This document shows positions 37,761-46,952 of a DNA stretch of 64,000 bases, one piece after another (within the stretch, counting starts at the first letter, position 1; every line of letters starts with the position of its first letter). Under the pieces are notes generated by a model. It was not told the origin of the DNA and did not search any database. It worked only from the letters and a program-made list of their open reading frames with translations. The stretch is from Euryhalocaulis sp050486445 (GTDB taxonomy: Bacteria > Pseudomonadota > Alphaproteobacteria > Caulobacterales > Maricaulaceae): the NCBI GenBank assembly GCA_050486445.1, contig JBJHDH010000004.1, positions 52,676-116,675 of the forward strand. The letters run 5' to 3'. The position numbers and the translations under genes are program-made.

Positions 37761-39337
37761 GCCACGCGCCCCTGCTTGTCGAAATCCATGCCCAGCGACT
37801 CGAAAATCTTCATCGCCGTGGCGCGCCCGGCGCCAAACACGCCGCCGCCCGGATGCTGGAACGGACCCACCAGCCAGAACCGATCCAGCCCCGGCACGGT
37901 ATATTGCCCCAGTTCCGGCGTCGGCCGGTGCGCGCCCGACTGATAGGTGGATGTGGCGATGCCGTGCAGATCGCCGCGGCGGAAGCTGGGCGAGGTGCGC
38001 TCCATATCCACCGGACTGTCGATATGCGCCTCAATCACATTGCCTTCGATATTCTCCACGAATGTCGCCATGTGGTTCAGCATGGTCCGCGCGTATTCGC
38101 CCTTGGTCTCGTCCCAGCTCCGCCCGTCGGCGCGCGCATAGGGTACATAGTCCCACAGATGCAGCGTCGCCCTGCCGTCCGGCGCGCGCGAGGCGTCAAA
38201 CTGCGACAGGCTGCCAAAACCCAGCAGCGGATAGGGCATCAGATCGCCATAGCGCAGCGCGTCAAACGCGCGGCGCAGCGTCTCGTAGGATACGGGCAGA
38301 AGCTCGGTCATCACCGCCTCTACCGGCCCGCCGCCCTTCAGGCGCAGAGGCTCGTTCAGCGCCGCATGGACGGTGATGCAGGCCGCGCCGGAAATATGCG
38401 TCGCCTCGGCGTCGCGCTGCACCTCCGCGTCCATCCCCTCAATATACTGGCCGAGCAGATGCGGATGGATCGCGCCGATCACCGCGTCCTTCGCGTCCCA
38501 GCGCCGGCCGTCCGCCGTCTCGACCCCTGCCGCTCGGCCATTGGAGACAATCACGCGCGCCACATCAGCCTCCGCGATCACCTCGCCGCCATGATCGGTA
38601 ATGCACGCGACCAGCGCATCGGTCAGCGCCCCGGCCCCGCCGCGCGCGACGCCAAACCCGAACCCCTCCAGAAAGCCCAGAAACACATAGGCGCCGAAGG
38701 CGGTGTTCTTCTCGTCCGGGCTGACCAGATTTTCCCCCGCCACGCGCGCGAACATCGAGCGCACGCGGTCGCTCTCGAACGTGTCGCACAGGAAATCGTG
38801 GCTCGACATCTGCATCACGCGCCACAGCGCCCGGCCCTCGCGGCTCTGGTCCAGCATGGCGTGGGTCGCGCCCTCCGGCGCGGGCGGCGAATACAGCACC
38901 GACTGCACCATGGGCAGCCAGGCCGCCGCCTGTTCCGACATGCGCATAAAGGCCGCCGCGTCCTTCTGCGAAAAGCGCGCGATCTCCGCCCGCGTGCGCT
39001 CCCGGTCGCGGAAAAGACGCAGCGTCTCGCCATCCTCGAACGCCGCCATCATCGGCGGATCGGGGAAGAGATAGTCCAGCCCGTATTTGGCCTTCAGCTT
39101 GAGATCGTCGTTCTTCAACAGCGGATTGGCCTGGATGAAAATATGGCTCATCGAGTGCTGGTCGTGGCGGAAGCCGGGCCGCGTCAGCTCGCGCGTCACC
39201 ACGCCGCCGCCCAGCCAGGAATTGCGCTCCAGCACCACCACCTTTTTCCCCGCCGCGGCCAGATAGGCGGCGGCGACCAGTCCATTATGTCCGGCGCCGA
39301 TAACGACAATATCCGCCTGGCTTGCGACCTGGGCCAT
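37757..39337 (-). CDS. NAD(P)/FAD-dependent oxidoreductase (phytoene desaturase / PYROXD2-like)
   Basis: A 526-residue flavoprotein. It opens with the FAD-binding IVVIGAGHNGLVAAAYLAAAGKKVVVLERNSWLGGG and ends FWLVGPFQHPGGGVFGAGRATAMKIFESLG, the signatures of the carotenoid-isomerase/desaturase superfamily. No signal peptide or carotenoid-gene neighbours are present, so it more likely oxidises a lipophilic catabolic intermediate than makes carotenoids. Its stop overlaps the start of the 69-residue gene. Confidence 0.9.
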   Translation of the reverse strand: MAQVASQADIVVIGAGHNGLVAAAYLAAAGKKVVVLERNSWLGGGVVTRELTRPGFRHDQHSMSHIFIQANPLLKNDDLKLKAKYGLDYLFPDPPMMAAFEDGETLRLFRDRERTRAEIARFSQKDAAAFMRMSEQAAAWLPMVQSVLYSPPAPEGATHAMLDQSREGRALWRVMQMSSHDFLCDTFESDRVRSMFARVAGENLVSPDEKNTAFGAYVFLGFLEGFGFGVARGGAGALTDALVACITDHGGEVIAEADVARVIVSNGRAAGVETADGRRWDAKDAVIGAIHPHLLGQYIEGMDAEVQRDAEATHISGAACITVHAALNEPLRLKGGGPVEAVMTELLPVSYETLRRAFDALRYGDLMPYPLLGFGSLSQFDASRAPDGRATLHLWDYVPYARADGRSWDETKGEYARTMLNHMATFVENIEGNVIEAHIDSPVDMERTSPSFRRGDLHGIATSTYQSGAHRPTPELGQYTVPGLDRFWLVGPFQHPGGGVFGAGRATAMKIFESLGMDFDKQGRVA

Positions 39338-39450
39338 GACCTTGCTCTCCTCCCCTGTTATGTCTTGCCGGCGCGGGCCGGTGTTTGGCCCACCATAGAC
39401 AAGGCGCGCGGGGGCGCGAAGCCCGCAGGCAATCCCGCGCCGGGGGAAGC

Positions 39451-40254
39451 ATGGACCGGCTCTGGGACATCCACGCCGTGCGCTATGCGCGGCACGCGCG
39501 CCGCGCCGGCGCCAATTTCCTGGGCGGCGACCCGCATGACGGGCCGATGCCGATGGATTATTTCGTCTGGGTGATCCGCGACGCGGAGCAGACTATTCTG
39601 CTGGATACCGGCTTTGACGAAGAGGCGGCGCGCGAGCGCGGGCGCGAGCTGGTGCGGCCGGTGGCGGAGGGGCTGAGCCTGCTCGGCGTCGATCCGGCCG
39701 CGCTGACCGATATCGTCATCAGCCACATGCATTACGACCATGCCGGCAATCACGAACTGTTTCCCCGTGCGACCTACCATCTCCAGGATACGGAGATGGA
39801 ATATTGCACCGGGCGGAAGATGCGCGACCACGCGCACCGCGCCGCCTATGGCGTGCGCGACGTGCAGGCCATGATCGGCAAGCTGTTCGCGGACCGCGTC
39901 GTCTTCCATGACGGCGCGAATGACGGACCGGCGGAGATCGCCCCCGGAATCACGCTGCACCATATGGGCGGCCATACCGCCGGGCTTCAGGTGATGCGCG
40001 TGGCGACAAAACGTGGCTATGTCGTGCTCGCCTCCGACGCCATGCATTATTACCGCAACTGGCGCGAACTGCGGCCCTTCCCCATCCTCGACGATGTGGA
40101 GACCTATCTGGCCGCCTATCCCAGGATCGAGGCGCTGGCCGAAAGCCCGGACCACATCATCCCCGGCCACGACCCGGAGGTGCTGCGCCTCTATCCGCCG
40201 TCCCTGCCCGGCGTGGCGGACATTGTGCGGCTGGACGAAGCGCCGATCCGCTGA
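39451..40254 (+). CDS. MBL-fold metallo-hydrolase (AHL-lactonase-like)
   Basis: A 267-residue hydrolase with an intact dinuclear metal site: DTGFDEEAARERG, ISHMHYDHAGN (HxHxDH), MGGHTAGLQVM (third His), ASDAMHYY (Asp) and IPGHDPEVL (last His). DYFVWVI near the start and the Tyr-rich segments resemble AttM/AiiA lactonases. It could open a lactone ring in a catabolic pathway or degrade acyl-homoserine lactones. CGGGGGAAG precedes ATG 39451. First gene of a three-gene operon. Confidence 0.87.
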   Translation: MDRLWDIHAVRYARHARRAGANFLGGDPHDGPMPMDYFVWVIRDAEQTILLDTGFDEEAARERGRELVRPVAEGLSLLGVDPAALTDIVISHMHYDHAGNHELFPRATYHLQDTEMEYCTGRKMRDHAHRAAYGVRDVQAMIGKLFADRVVFHDGANDGPAEIAPGITLHHMGGHTAGLQVMRVATKRGYVVLASDAMHYYRNWRELRPFPILDDVETYLAAYPRIEALAESPDHIIPGHDPEVLRLYPPSLPGVADIVRLDEAPIR

Positions 40255-40292
40255 AAAGATCGCCCCCGATATAACCAGGGGAGGACGGCGCA

Positions 40293-40706
40293 ATGGCCGA
40301 GGCCAGCAACGCGCAGGAGCGCGAGGTCATCAAATTCTTCGAAATTCTGTCGAGCGGCGATCTGGAGGCGCTGCGCGCCTTCCTGCACCCGGATGCGAGC
40401 TGGACGCCGATGGTCAAGCCCGGCATCCCCGGCGCCGGGGTGCATCACCCGCGCGACGCCATCATCGACGAATTCCTGATGCCCGTGCGCGGCCTGTTCA
40501 TTCCCGGCGACCCGAAAGTGCATATCGATTCCATCGTCTCCACCGGCGACAAGGTGATGCTGGAAACGCGCGGCGTCGGCACGCTGTCCGATGGCCGCGA
40601 ATACAACAATCTCTATGCCTGGGCGTTCGAGCTGAAAGACGGCAAGGTCTGGAAAATCCGCGAATATATGGACAGCGCCTATATCGCGCGCCTGTTCGCG
40701 GAATAA
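40293..40706 (+). CDS. SnoaL-like / limonene-epoxide-hydrolase-fold protein
   Basis: A 137-residue cytoplasmic NTF2-fold protein: VIKFFEILSSGDLEALRAFLHPDASW, a central GIPGAGVHHPRDAIIDEFL, then VYAW-type strands ELKDGKVWKIREYMDSAYIARLF. CAGGGGAGGA precedes ATG 40293. It lies 38 bp after the lactonase-like gene and 6 bp before an SDR gene. A role as isomerase, dehydratase or epoxide hydrolase on the same substrate is plausible. Confidence 0.82.
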   Translation: MAEASNAQEREVIKFFEILSSGDLEALRAFLHPDASWTPMVKPGIPGAGVHHPRDAIIDEFLMPVRGLFIPGDPKVHIDSIVSTGDKVMLETRGVGTLSDGREYNNLYAWAFELKDGKVWKIREYMDSAYIARLFAE

Positions 40707-40712
40707 TCCGCC

Positions 40713-41480
40713 ATGTCCGCCCTCTATCCGGAACTCAAGGGAAAAACCGTTCTCATCAGCGGCGCGGCGCGCGGTCTTGGCCGCTCGGCGGCGCTGCATC
40801 TGGCCGCGCTCGGCGCCGTGGCGGGCGTGGCGGATATTGACGGCGGCGGCGCGCGCGCAACCCCGCGCATGATCACGGACGCCGGCGGAACGGCGCACGC
40901 ATGTGAAGGCGATCTGTCAGACCGGGATGTATTCCTGGGCGCGGCGGCGGCGTTCGCAAAGGCCGCCGGTGGCCGCATCGACGCGGTGCTCAACAACGCC
41001 GCCTTCCTGCGCTACGAGCCGGTGGAGGACATCCGGCCCGAAACGCTGGACCGCATGATCGGCGCCGGGCTGAAATCCGCCTTCTGGGGCGTGCAGGCGC
41101 TGCTCGCCCATTACGACCCGGCGCGCGGCGGCGCCATCGTCAACATGTCCTCGCCCGTCGCATACAAAGGCTTTCCCACCACCTCGGCCTATAGCGCGAT
41201 CAAGGCGGCGATTACCGGCCTCACCCGCACTTTGTCGGCGGAGCTTGGCCCGCGCAATGTGCGGGTGAACGCCGTGGCCCCGGCCTCTGTGCCGACGCCC
41301 GGCGCCGTGGGCATGGTCAGCAAGGAGGAATACGCCCGTAGAGCCGCTACAATCCCGCTGCGCCGCATCGGCCGCGAGGAAGACAATGACGCGGCCATCG
41401 CCTTCCTGCTGTCGGACAGCGCCAACTTTATCAATGGCGAGGTGCTGCACGTCGATGGCGGCGTCGTCGCCGCGGGTTAG
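40713..41480 (+). CDS. Short-chain dehydrogenase/reductase
   Basis: A 255-residue classical SDR. It has the cofactor motif SGAARGLGRSAALHLAALG, a NNAAF motif, the catalytic Ser region NMSSPVAYKGFPTTS, YSAIKAA (Tyr-x3-Lys), and FINGEVLHVDGGVVAAG at the end. An NAD(P)-dependent alcohol/ketone step is expected. Last gene of the lactonase-like/SnoaL/SDR operon, convergent with the ankyrin gene 21 bp away. Confidence 0.9.
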   Translation: MSALYPELKGKTVLISGAARGLGRSAALHLAALGAVAGVADIDGGGARATPRMITDAGGTAHACEGDLSDRDVFLGAAAAFAKAAGGRIDAVLNNAAFLRYEPVEDIRPETLDRMIGAGLKSAFWGVQALLAHYDPARGGAIVNMSSPVAYKGFPTTSAYSAIKAAITGLTRTLSAELGPRNVRVNAVAPASVPTPGAVGMVSKEEYARRAATIPLRRIGREEDNDAAIAFLLSDSANFINGEVLHVDGGVVAAG

Positions 41481-41501
41481 GGGCGGTGAGGTGATCTCCG
41501 C

Positions 41502-43019
41502 CTAATCCAGCAAGGCGATGCGGTCGGCCGGGACGTCCAGCCCCTGCGCCTCCATCAGCTCACGGATGCGCTCGGCGGTATCGGCATGAAAGACCGGCAG
41601 CGTGCGCGGCCCGCGCGAGATGCTGCCCAGCGCGGCGTCCAGCACGATCAGGCCCTGATTGTCGGCGATATCCAGCCGCGCCCCGTTCTCCGCCAGAAAG
41701 CTCACCACATCTGTCCAGCCCCAGAGCGCGGCGCCGAACAGCGCGGTGCGCCCGTTGGCGGACTGCGCATTGATGTCCGCACCCATGTCGAGCAGCTTTT
41801 GAATCGTGGCGATGGCGCGTTCCTGCGTATCGGGCCGGTGATAATCGCCGCGCGTGTCGCGCTCCAGCGATCCGGTTCCGGCCGCGACCATCAGCGGCGT
41901 GACGCCCGCGTCGTTGGGCAAATCCACCAGCGCGCCATGCGCGGCCAGCAGGTCGATGGCCTCCAGCTCGAACGTCTTTGCGGCGCGCGCCAGCGCCGTG
42001 GAGCCGATGGTGATCGGGCCTTCCGAGCCGCGGTCGTCCTTGGTGTTGCGATAGCCGGGATTGAGCTTGATCTGCAGGTTCGGGTTCGCCCCCGCCTCCA
42101 GCAGCAGGCGCGTCAGTTCCACCGCCGTGGTCTTGTCGGTCGGCGGCAGGTCGGGCCGCCCGCCGGTCGGCACGATAATCAGGTCCACCGCGGTGAACAG
42201 CGGATTGCGCCCGCGCCAGTCCCATTTATTGGGATTGGCGCCGCGCGCCAGCAGATAGGCCGCAGTGTCGAAATGCGTATTCATCGTGGCGATCAGCAGC
42301 GGGCTGACCCATTCGGGATCGCCCATGTCGATATCCGCCCCGGCATCGAGCAGCAGCTCCACGCAAGTCAGGCAGCCCTCGCGCGCGGCCAGCAGCAGCG
42401 GCGTCCAGCCGCTGGGCGGGCGCCACACATAGCGCGGCTCGCCGGTGATCTGGCGCCGGTGTTCATTGACGAAAGAGCGCACATTGGGGTCCGCCCCCGC
42501 CTCCAGCAGCAGCGCCGCCATGCCGGGCCGGTTCTGCGCCACGGCCCACATCAGCGCCGTCTGGCCGCGCCATTGCTCCACCGCGTTGGGATCGGCGCCG
42601 CGCGACAGCAGCAGGCGCGCGGCCTCCAGATTTTCGGTGCGCGCGATGACCATCAGCGCCGTCTGGCCGTCGGCGTTGCGCGATTCCACATCGGCCCCGG
42701 CGTCCAGCAGCATGCGCATGACGCGCACATCGCCGCGCACGGCGGCCTCCATCATCGGCGTGGCGCCGTAATGGTTTTCCGCATGCACGTCCGCGCCGCG
42801 CCGGATCAGGCGCTGGACCATCTCGGCTTCGCCATGATGCACGGCCCAGTGCAGCGCCGTCGTGCCGTCCGGCGTAACAGCGTTCACATCCTCGCCCTGG
42901 CGGATCAGCGTCAGCGCGCTTTCCACGTCGCCCGCCTCGGCGGCGGCGATCAGCGGAGTCGCGGTGGCGGGGCCAGCCAGGGCCGCCGCGCAGGCCGCGG
43001 CGAGCAGCAGACGCTTCAT
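41502..43019 (-). CDS. Exported ankyrin-repeat protein, module A
   Basis: A 505-residue protein with a Sec signal (MKRLLLAAACAAALAGPATA), then at least ten ankyrin repeats with typical DG-T-ALHWAV-HHG and GADVN-type consensus. Between repeats lies the insert RRQITGEPRYVWRPPSGWTPL, followed by a repeat with Cys216 and Cys219 (EGCLTCVELL). The paralogue in module B keeps both features. Ankyrin stacks bind proteins; in the periplasm this one may hold the DUF1592/DUF1552 partners. It starts 5 bp after the DUF1552 stop. Confidence 0.88.
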   Translation of the reverse strand: MKRLLLAAACAAALAGPATATPLIAAAEAGDVESALTLIRQGEDVNAVTPDGTTALHWAVHHGEAEMVQRLIRRGADVHAENHYGATPMMEAAVRGDVRVMRMLLDAGADVESRNADGQTALMVIARTENLEAARLLLSRGADPNAVEQWRGQTALMWAVAQNRPGMAALLLEAGADPNVRSFVNEHRRQITGEPRYVWRPPSGWTPLLLAAREGCLTCVELLLDAGADIDMGDPEWVSPLLIATMNTHFDTAAYLLARGANPNKWDWRGRNPLFTAVDLIIVPTGGRPDLPPTDKTTAVELTRLLLEAGANPNLQIKLNPGYRNTKDDRGSEGPITIGSTALARAAKTFELEAIDLLAAHGALVDLPNDAGVTPLMVAAGTGSLERDTRGDYHRPDTQERAIATIQKLLDMGADINAQSANGRTALFGAALWGWTDVVSFLAENGARLDIADNQGLIVLDAALGSISRGPRTLPVFHADTAERIRELMEAQGLDVPADRIALLD

Positions 43020-43024
43020 ACGGG

Positions 43025-44341
43025 TCAGACCTCCGAGAACGGGCCGGTGGAATCGGCGAAGGACTCCATCGGGATTCCGGCGCGCTGCATCAGCGTGACA
43101 TGCAGATTGGCCAGCGGCGTGCGCTCGTCATAGACCAGATGCTGGTTGCCCCGGATCGTGCCCGCGCCCTTGCCCGCCACCAGAATGGGCAGCGGATAGT
43201 GGTTGTGCGCGTTGGAGTCCGACATGTTGCCGCCATACAGGAAGATAGCGTTGTCCAGCACCGTGTTCTCGCCGTCGGAAATGTTCGCCATCTTGTCGAG
43301 GAAGTCGGCGAACACCTCGGAGTGATAGCGCTGGATCACCACCAGCTTGTCCATCTGCCCCCGGTTGCCGGCATGGTGCGACAGCGGGTGGAACGCCTCC
43401 GAAATGCCCAGATGCGTATAGGCGGTGTTGCTCACCTCCGCCGCCATCATCAGCGAGGCGACGCGCGTGATATTGGCCTCATAGCCGATGGCGATCATGT
43501 CGAACATCAGGCGCAGATGCTCCTGGATATTCGGCACGCCGGCCGGAAGCTCCGGCAGGTCGAAACGGGTCAGGTCTTCCGCCTCGGTCAGATCGACGCG
43601 GCGCTCGATCTCGCGCACGCTGTCCAGATAATTGTCCAGCGTCGCGCGGTCGGCGGCGCCCAGATCGCGCTTCAGCGCGCCGGTCTCGCCCGCCACCATG
43701 TCGAGCACAGAGCGGAAATCGTCGGCGATGCGCGCGCGCGCCTCCCTCGTCTCTCCGCGCCCGAACAGGGTGGTGAAGAATCTGCGCGGGCTATGCTCCA
43801 TCGGCAGCGGCGTCGTCGGATTGCGGAACGAGATCGTATTGCCCACGCTGCACCCATAGGTACCGTCACAGGCGGAATCGCCGCCGCGCGGCTCCACCGC
43901 TGCCTCGATGGACGGCATTGGCGTGTCCTGGCCGATATGCTGCGCCGCGATCTGGTCGATCGTGGTCCCCACATGGGGAGCGTGGCTGCGGCGCGGCGCG
44001 GCGCAGGAAAGCCAGGTGCCCGGCGTGATCGCGTGCACGGCGGAAGACACCGCGTTCGCATTATCCAGATTGCTGACCACGGTGAGATGTTCGCGATGCC
44101 GCTCCAGCGGCTCCAGGATCGGCGAAAAGGCGAAGTCGCGGCCTTCCGTCGCCGGCGTCCAGCGGTCCATCACCGCGCCGTGCGGCAGATAGAAAAAGCC
44201 CATGCGCGGACGCGGCGCGGCGGCGGTCTTGGCCAGCGCCACCCCTGCGGGAACCATCGCATCCAGGAAGGGCAGCGCCACCGCGGCGCCGACGCCGCGC
44301 AGCATCATCCTGCGGGAGATGTGCCGTTTGCGAATGACCAT
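43025..44341 (-). CDS. Tat-exported DUF1552 (HXXSHH) protein, module A
   Basis: A 438-residue protein with a twin-arginine signal (HISRRMMLRGVGAAVALPFL). It has the family's name motif as FHPLSHH (about 340), MGFFYLPHGAVMDRW at the mature start, TVLDNAIFLYGGNMSDSNAHNHYPLPILVAG towards the end and SCAAPRRSHAPHVGTTIDQ. The fold is probably related to the alkaline phosphatase/sulfatase group; function is unknown. It is regularly paired with DUF1592-type haem proteins in Planctomycetes and proteobacteria. AAGGGAGAA precedes ATG 44341. Confidence 0.9.
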   Translation of the reverse strand: MVIRKRHISRRMMLRGVGAAVALPFLDAMVPAGVALAKTAAAPRPRMGFFYLPHGAVMDRWTPATEGRDFAFSPILEPLERHREHLTVVSNLDNANAVSSAVHAITPGTWLSCAAPRRSHAPHVGTTIDQIAAQHIGQDTPMPSIEAAVEPRGGDSACDGTYGCSVGNTISFRNPTTPLPMEHSPRRFFTTLFGRGETREARARIADDFRSVLDMVAGETGALKRDLGAADRATLDNYLDSVREIERRVDLTEAEDLTRFDLPELPAGVPNIQEHLRLMFDMIAIGYEANITRVASLMMAAEVSNTAYTHLGISEAFHPLSHHAGNRGQMDKLVVIQRYHSEVFADFLDKMANISDGENTVLDNAIFLYGGNMSDSNAHNHYPLPILVAGKGAGTIRGNQHLVYDERTPLANLHVTLMQRAGIPMESFADSTGPFSEV

Positions 44342-44355
44342 GTCCGTTCTCCCTT

Positions 44356-44448
44356 TTACGCTTTACGCCGCTTCAGTTTTTGCGCCGCTTCAGCCTCTTT
44401 CAGCTCTTCACGCTTACGAGTCTTTACGAGTCTGGCCGCCCTTTGCAT
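44356..44448 (-). CDS. Possible 30-residue basic peptide between the DUF1592 and DUF1552 genes
   Basis: ATG 44448 to TAA 44356 encodes 30 residues rich in Lys, Arg, Glu and Ala, starting MQRAARLVKTRKREEL. A GGAGG abuts the ATG with no spacer, which is poor for initiation, and codons are AT-richer than nearby genes. The DNA contains near-repeats of AGACTCGTAA. Module B has no equivalent in its 35-bp gap. It could be a real small peptide, or just purine-rich leader DNA. Confidence 0.25.
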   Translation of the reverse strand: MQRAARLVKTRKREELKEAEAAQKLKRRKA

Positions 44449-44510
44449 CCTCCGCAGCGCTCGATCACGTTTCCGTGATTCAGTTCCGCGATACCGCGAC
44501 AACCGCGCCG

Positions 44511-46952
44511 TCAGCGCAGCGCCGCCTCGTCGATCCGCCCGCCATCAGCATCAGCGGCAAGCGGGATGGCCTTCATCCGGAACGGCTCGCTTTCCACAAT
44601 CGCCTGCACGATAGCGGAAAAACGGTAATCGTCCGCTTTCGTTTCGCGCACGATTCGCCGCACCACGGGCATGTCATAATATTCTACGTTCCGCCCGAGG
44701 CCATAAGTCATCAATTTCTCGACAAACGCCTGAACAAAGCGTTCCGGCTCAGCGGCCAGCGCCACGCGCAGATCGTCCGGTCCGTTGATGATCTCACCCG
44801 TGCCGGCCAGTTCGCCCGCCGCGTCAATCTGCTCTCCGGCGAAGCGGTCAATCTCGCGCCACGCGCCGATGGCGTCGAAATTCTCCAGCGCCAGACCCAG
44901 CGGGTCGATCACGCCATGGCAGGAATTGCAGCCAACATCGGCGCGATGCTGCTCCAGCCGCACGCGCACAGTCAGGGCCGATCCCTCGCCCACCGCGTCC
45001 AGATCGGTCTCCACGCCGGGCGGCGGCGCGGCGGGCGGCGCGCCCACGATGCGCTCCATAATCCATTGACCCCGCAGCACCGGCGAGGTGCGATTGGGAT
45101 AGGACGTGATCATCAGCACCGCGCCCTTGCCCAGCAGCCCGTGGCGCTGTGAATCCGTCAGCGTCACCTGCCGGAAATTCGAGCCCTGCACATCGGGCAC
45201 GCCATAATGATGCGCCAGCCGCTCGTTCAGGAAGCTGTAATCGGCGGTGATCAGCTCCATCACGCTGCGATCGCCGCGCATCACATGGTCCAGAAACAGG
45301 TCCAGCTCCGTGGCGAACGAGCGGCGCAAATCTTCGTCGAAGGTCGGGAAGATGCGCGGGTCCGGGTCGATCAGCCCCAGATGCGCGCCGCCCAGCCACT
45401 GAAAGCCGAAATTCTCGACCAGCGCGCGCGAGCGCGGATCGGCCAGCATCCGGCGCACCTGACGGCGCAGCCCGGCGGAGGAATCCAGCTCGCCCGCCTG
45501 CGCGGCGCGGCGCAGCTCCGCGTCCGGTCCCTCGCTCCACAGGAAGAAGGCCAGCCGCGAGGCCAGCGCCGGCCCGTCCAGCGCGAACACGTCGCCCTCG
45601 CCTGCGTCCTCTGGCGCGCGCTCCACGCGATACAGGAAATTGGTGCTGCCCAGCATCGCCATGATGGCGCGCTGGATTCCCGCATCGAACCCGTCCACCG
45701 CGCCGGCCTCATAAAAGCCCAGCAGCGTCTGCAACTCGGCATGGGTCAGGGGCCGGCGCCAGGCCTGCTCGCCCAGCCGCGACATGATCTCCCCGGCGCA
45801 GGGCCGCGCCTCTTCCTCGGTTTGGGGATAGCAGGAGAAAATCTTGCGCCGGCTCGGCGTATCGCCAACGCCCGCGGCGCGGAACGGACCCACAATGTCG
45901 ATCAGATTGATGACCGGCACATCGTCCAGGCCCAGACCCGGCGTGAAATTGGCCAGGATATCGTCGTCCTCCGCCATGGTGCGGGCGACGAAGGCGGCGG
46001 TCAGAACATGCCGCCCGCTGTCGAAATGCAGCGGGATATTCTCGAACCGGCCGAGAATGCGCATCACCGCGGTCTGCTGCTGCTGGTCCAGCGCGCGCAG
46101 ATCCTCCTCGCCGCCCAGGCTGGCCTCGAACACAGGAACGCCGTTCACCGCCAGCACCAGCGTATGCTCGAACTCCAGCCAGCCGGTGGGATAGGAGCGC
46201 AGCAGCTCGCCGCCGCGCGAACCCAGCCCGACCGTGATCTCGTAATCGCCATCGGCCGGGAAATAATGCTCCACGCGCATCCCGCCGCGCGTGCCAAGCG
46301 GCAGGCCGGGACGATGCACATTATGATTCACCAGCGAGGGCAGCAGATAGGTCTTCTGGTCGGCGAAAATCTCGCCCGTTCCCACGGCCATGATGCTGAT
46401 GTCGCGCGCCGCGCCGATATACTGGTCCAGGAAGGACGGCGAGACGCGCAGCACTTCGGCGATATTGTCAAAGCCGTGGCTTTCCGCGTCGGGCGGCAGC
46501 AGGTCTTCCACATCCACGTCCATGTCGAACAGCGCACGGATCTGGTTGGCGTATTCGGTGCGGTTCAGCCGGTGCAGACTCACATATCCCGGACGCGGAC
46601 CGGCCTCTTCGGCCACGGCGTCCAGCCGCGCCTCCAGCGCATGGACAAAGCGCGCCAGCTCGGCGGAATCCGGCTGCGCCGCGCCCGGCGGCGGCATCAG
46701 CCGCCCGCCCAGCTTGCGCGCCACATCCTCCCAGATTTCGGCGTCTTCGTGCAGCGCCTCCATGTCGAGAATGTCCAGCGCCAGACCGCCGGCCCATTCC
46801 TCGAAATTGTGGCAGTCGTAACAGAAGCGTTCGACGACACTGAAATCCGGCGACTCCTGCGCCGCCGCCGGCGCGGCCATGACCATTGCCGCGGCGCCGG
46901 CGACCAGCGCGCAGCGGAAGGATGCGCGTTCAGACAACAAGACCGATCTCAT
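44511..46952 (-). CDS. Exported haem-binding DUF1587/1592/1588/1585 protein, module A
   Basis: An 813-residue protein with a signal peptide ending near AAAQE. Cytochrome-c-like features: CYDCHNFEEW (Cys44, Cys47, His48) with LMPPPGAAQP as likely Met ligand, and a second CxxCH at GCNSCHGVIDPLGLALENFD. Between them are HRLNRTEYANQIRALFDM (DUF1587), a CBM-like beta region, AWRRPLTHAELQTLLGFY (DUF1595), LASRLAFFLWSEGPD (DUF1592) and ERLAHHYGVPDV (DUF1588). MTYGLGRNVEYYDM is the DUF1585 end. Domain order matches planctomycete-type proteins. Presumably a periplasmic redox enzyme or electron carrier; the reaction is unknown. It overlaps the end of the MBL gene by 23 bp. Confidence 0.9.
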   Translation of the reverse strand: MRSVLLSERASFRCALVAGAAAMVMAAPAAAQESPDFSVVERFCYDCHNFEEWAGGLALDILDMEALHEDAEIWEDVARKLGGRLMPPPGAAQPDSAELARFVHALEARLDAVAEEAGPRPGYVSLHRLNRTEYANQIRALFDMDVDVEDLLPPDAESHGFDNIAEVLRVSPSFLDQYIGAARDISIMAVGTGEIFADQKTYLLPSLVNHNVHRPGLPLGTRGGMRVEHYFPADGDYEITVGLGSRGGELLRSYPTGWLEFEHTLVLAVNGVPVFEASLGGEEDLRALDQQQQTAVMRILGRFENIPLHFDSGRHVLTAAFVARTMAEDDDILANFTPGLGLDDVPVINLIDIVGPFRAAGVGDTPSRRKIFSCYPQTEEEARPCAGEIMSRLGEQAWRRPLTHAELQTLLGFYEAGAVDGFDAGIQRAIMAMLGSTNFLYRVERAPEDAGEGDVFALDGPALASRLAFFLWSEGPDAELRRAAQAGELDSSAGLRRQVRRMLADPRSRALVENFGFQWLGGAHLGLIDPDPRIFPTFDEDLRRSFATELDLFLDHVMRGDRSVMELITADYSFLNERLAHHYGVPDVQGSNFRQVTLTDSQRHGLLGKGAVLMITSYPNRTSPVLRGQWIMERIVGAPPAAPPPGVETDLDAVGEGSALTVRVRLEQHRADVGCNSCHGVIDPLGLALENFDAIGAWREIDRFAGEQIDAAGELAGTGEIINGPDDLRVALAAEPERFVQAFVEKLMTYGLGRNVEYYDMPVVRRIVRETKADDYRFSAIVQAIVESEPFRMKAIPLAADADGGRIDEAALR

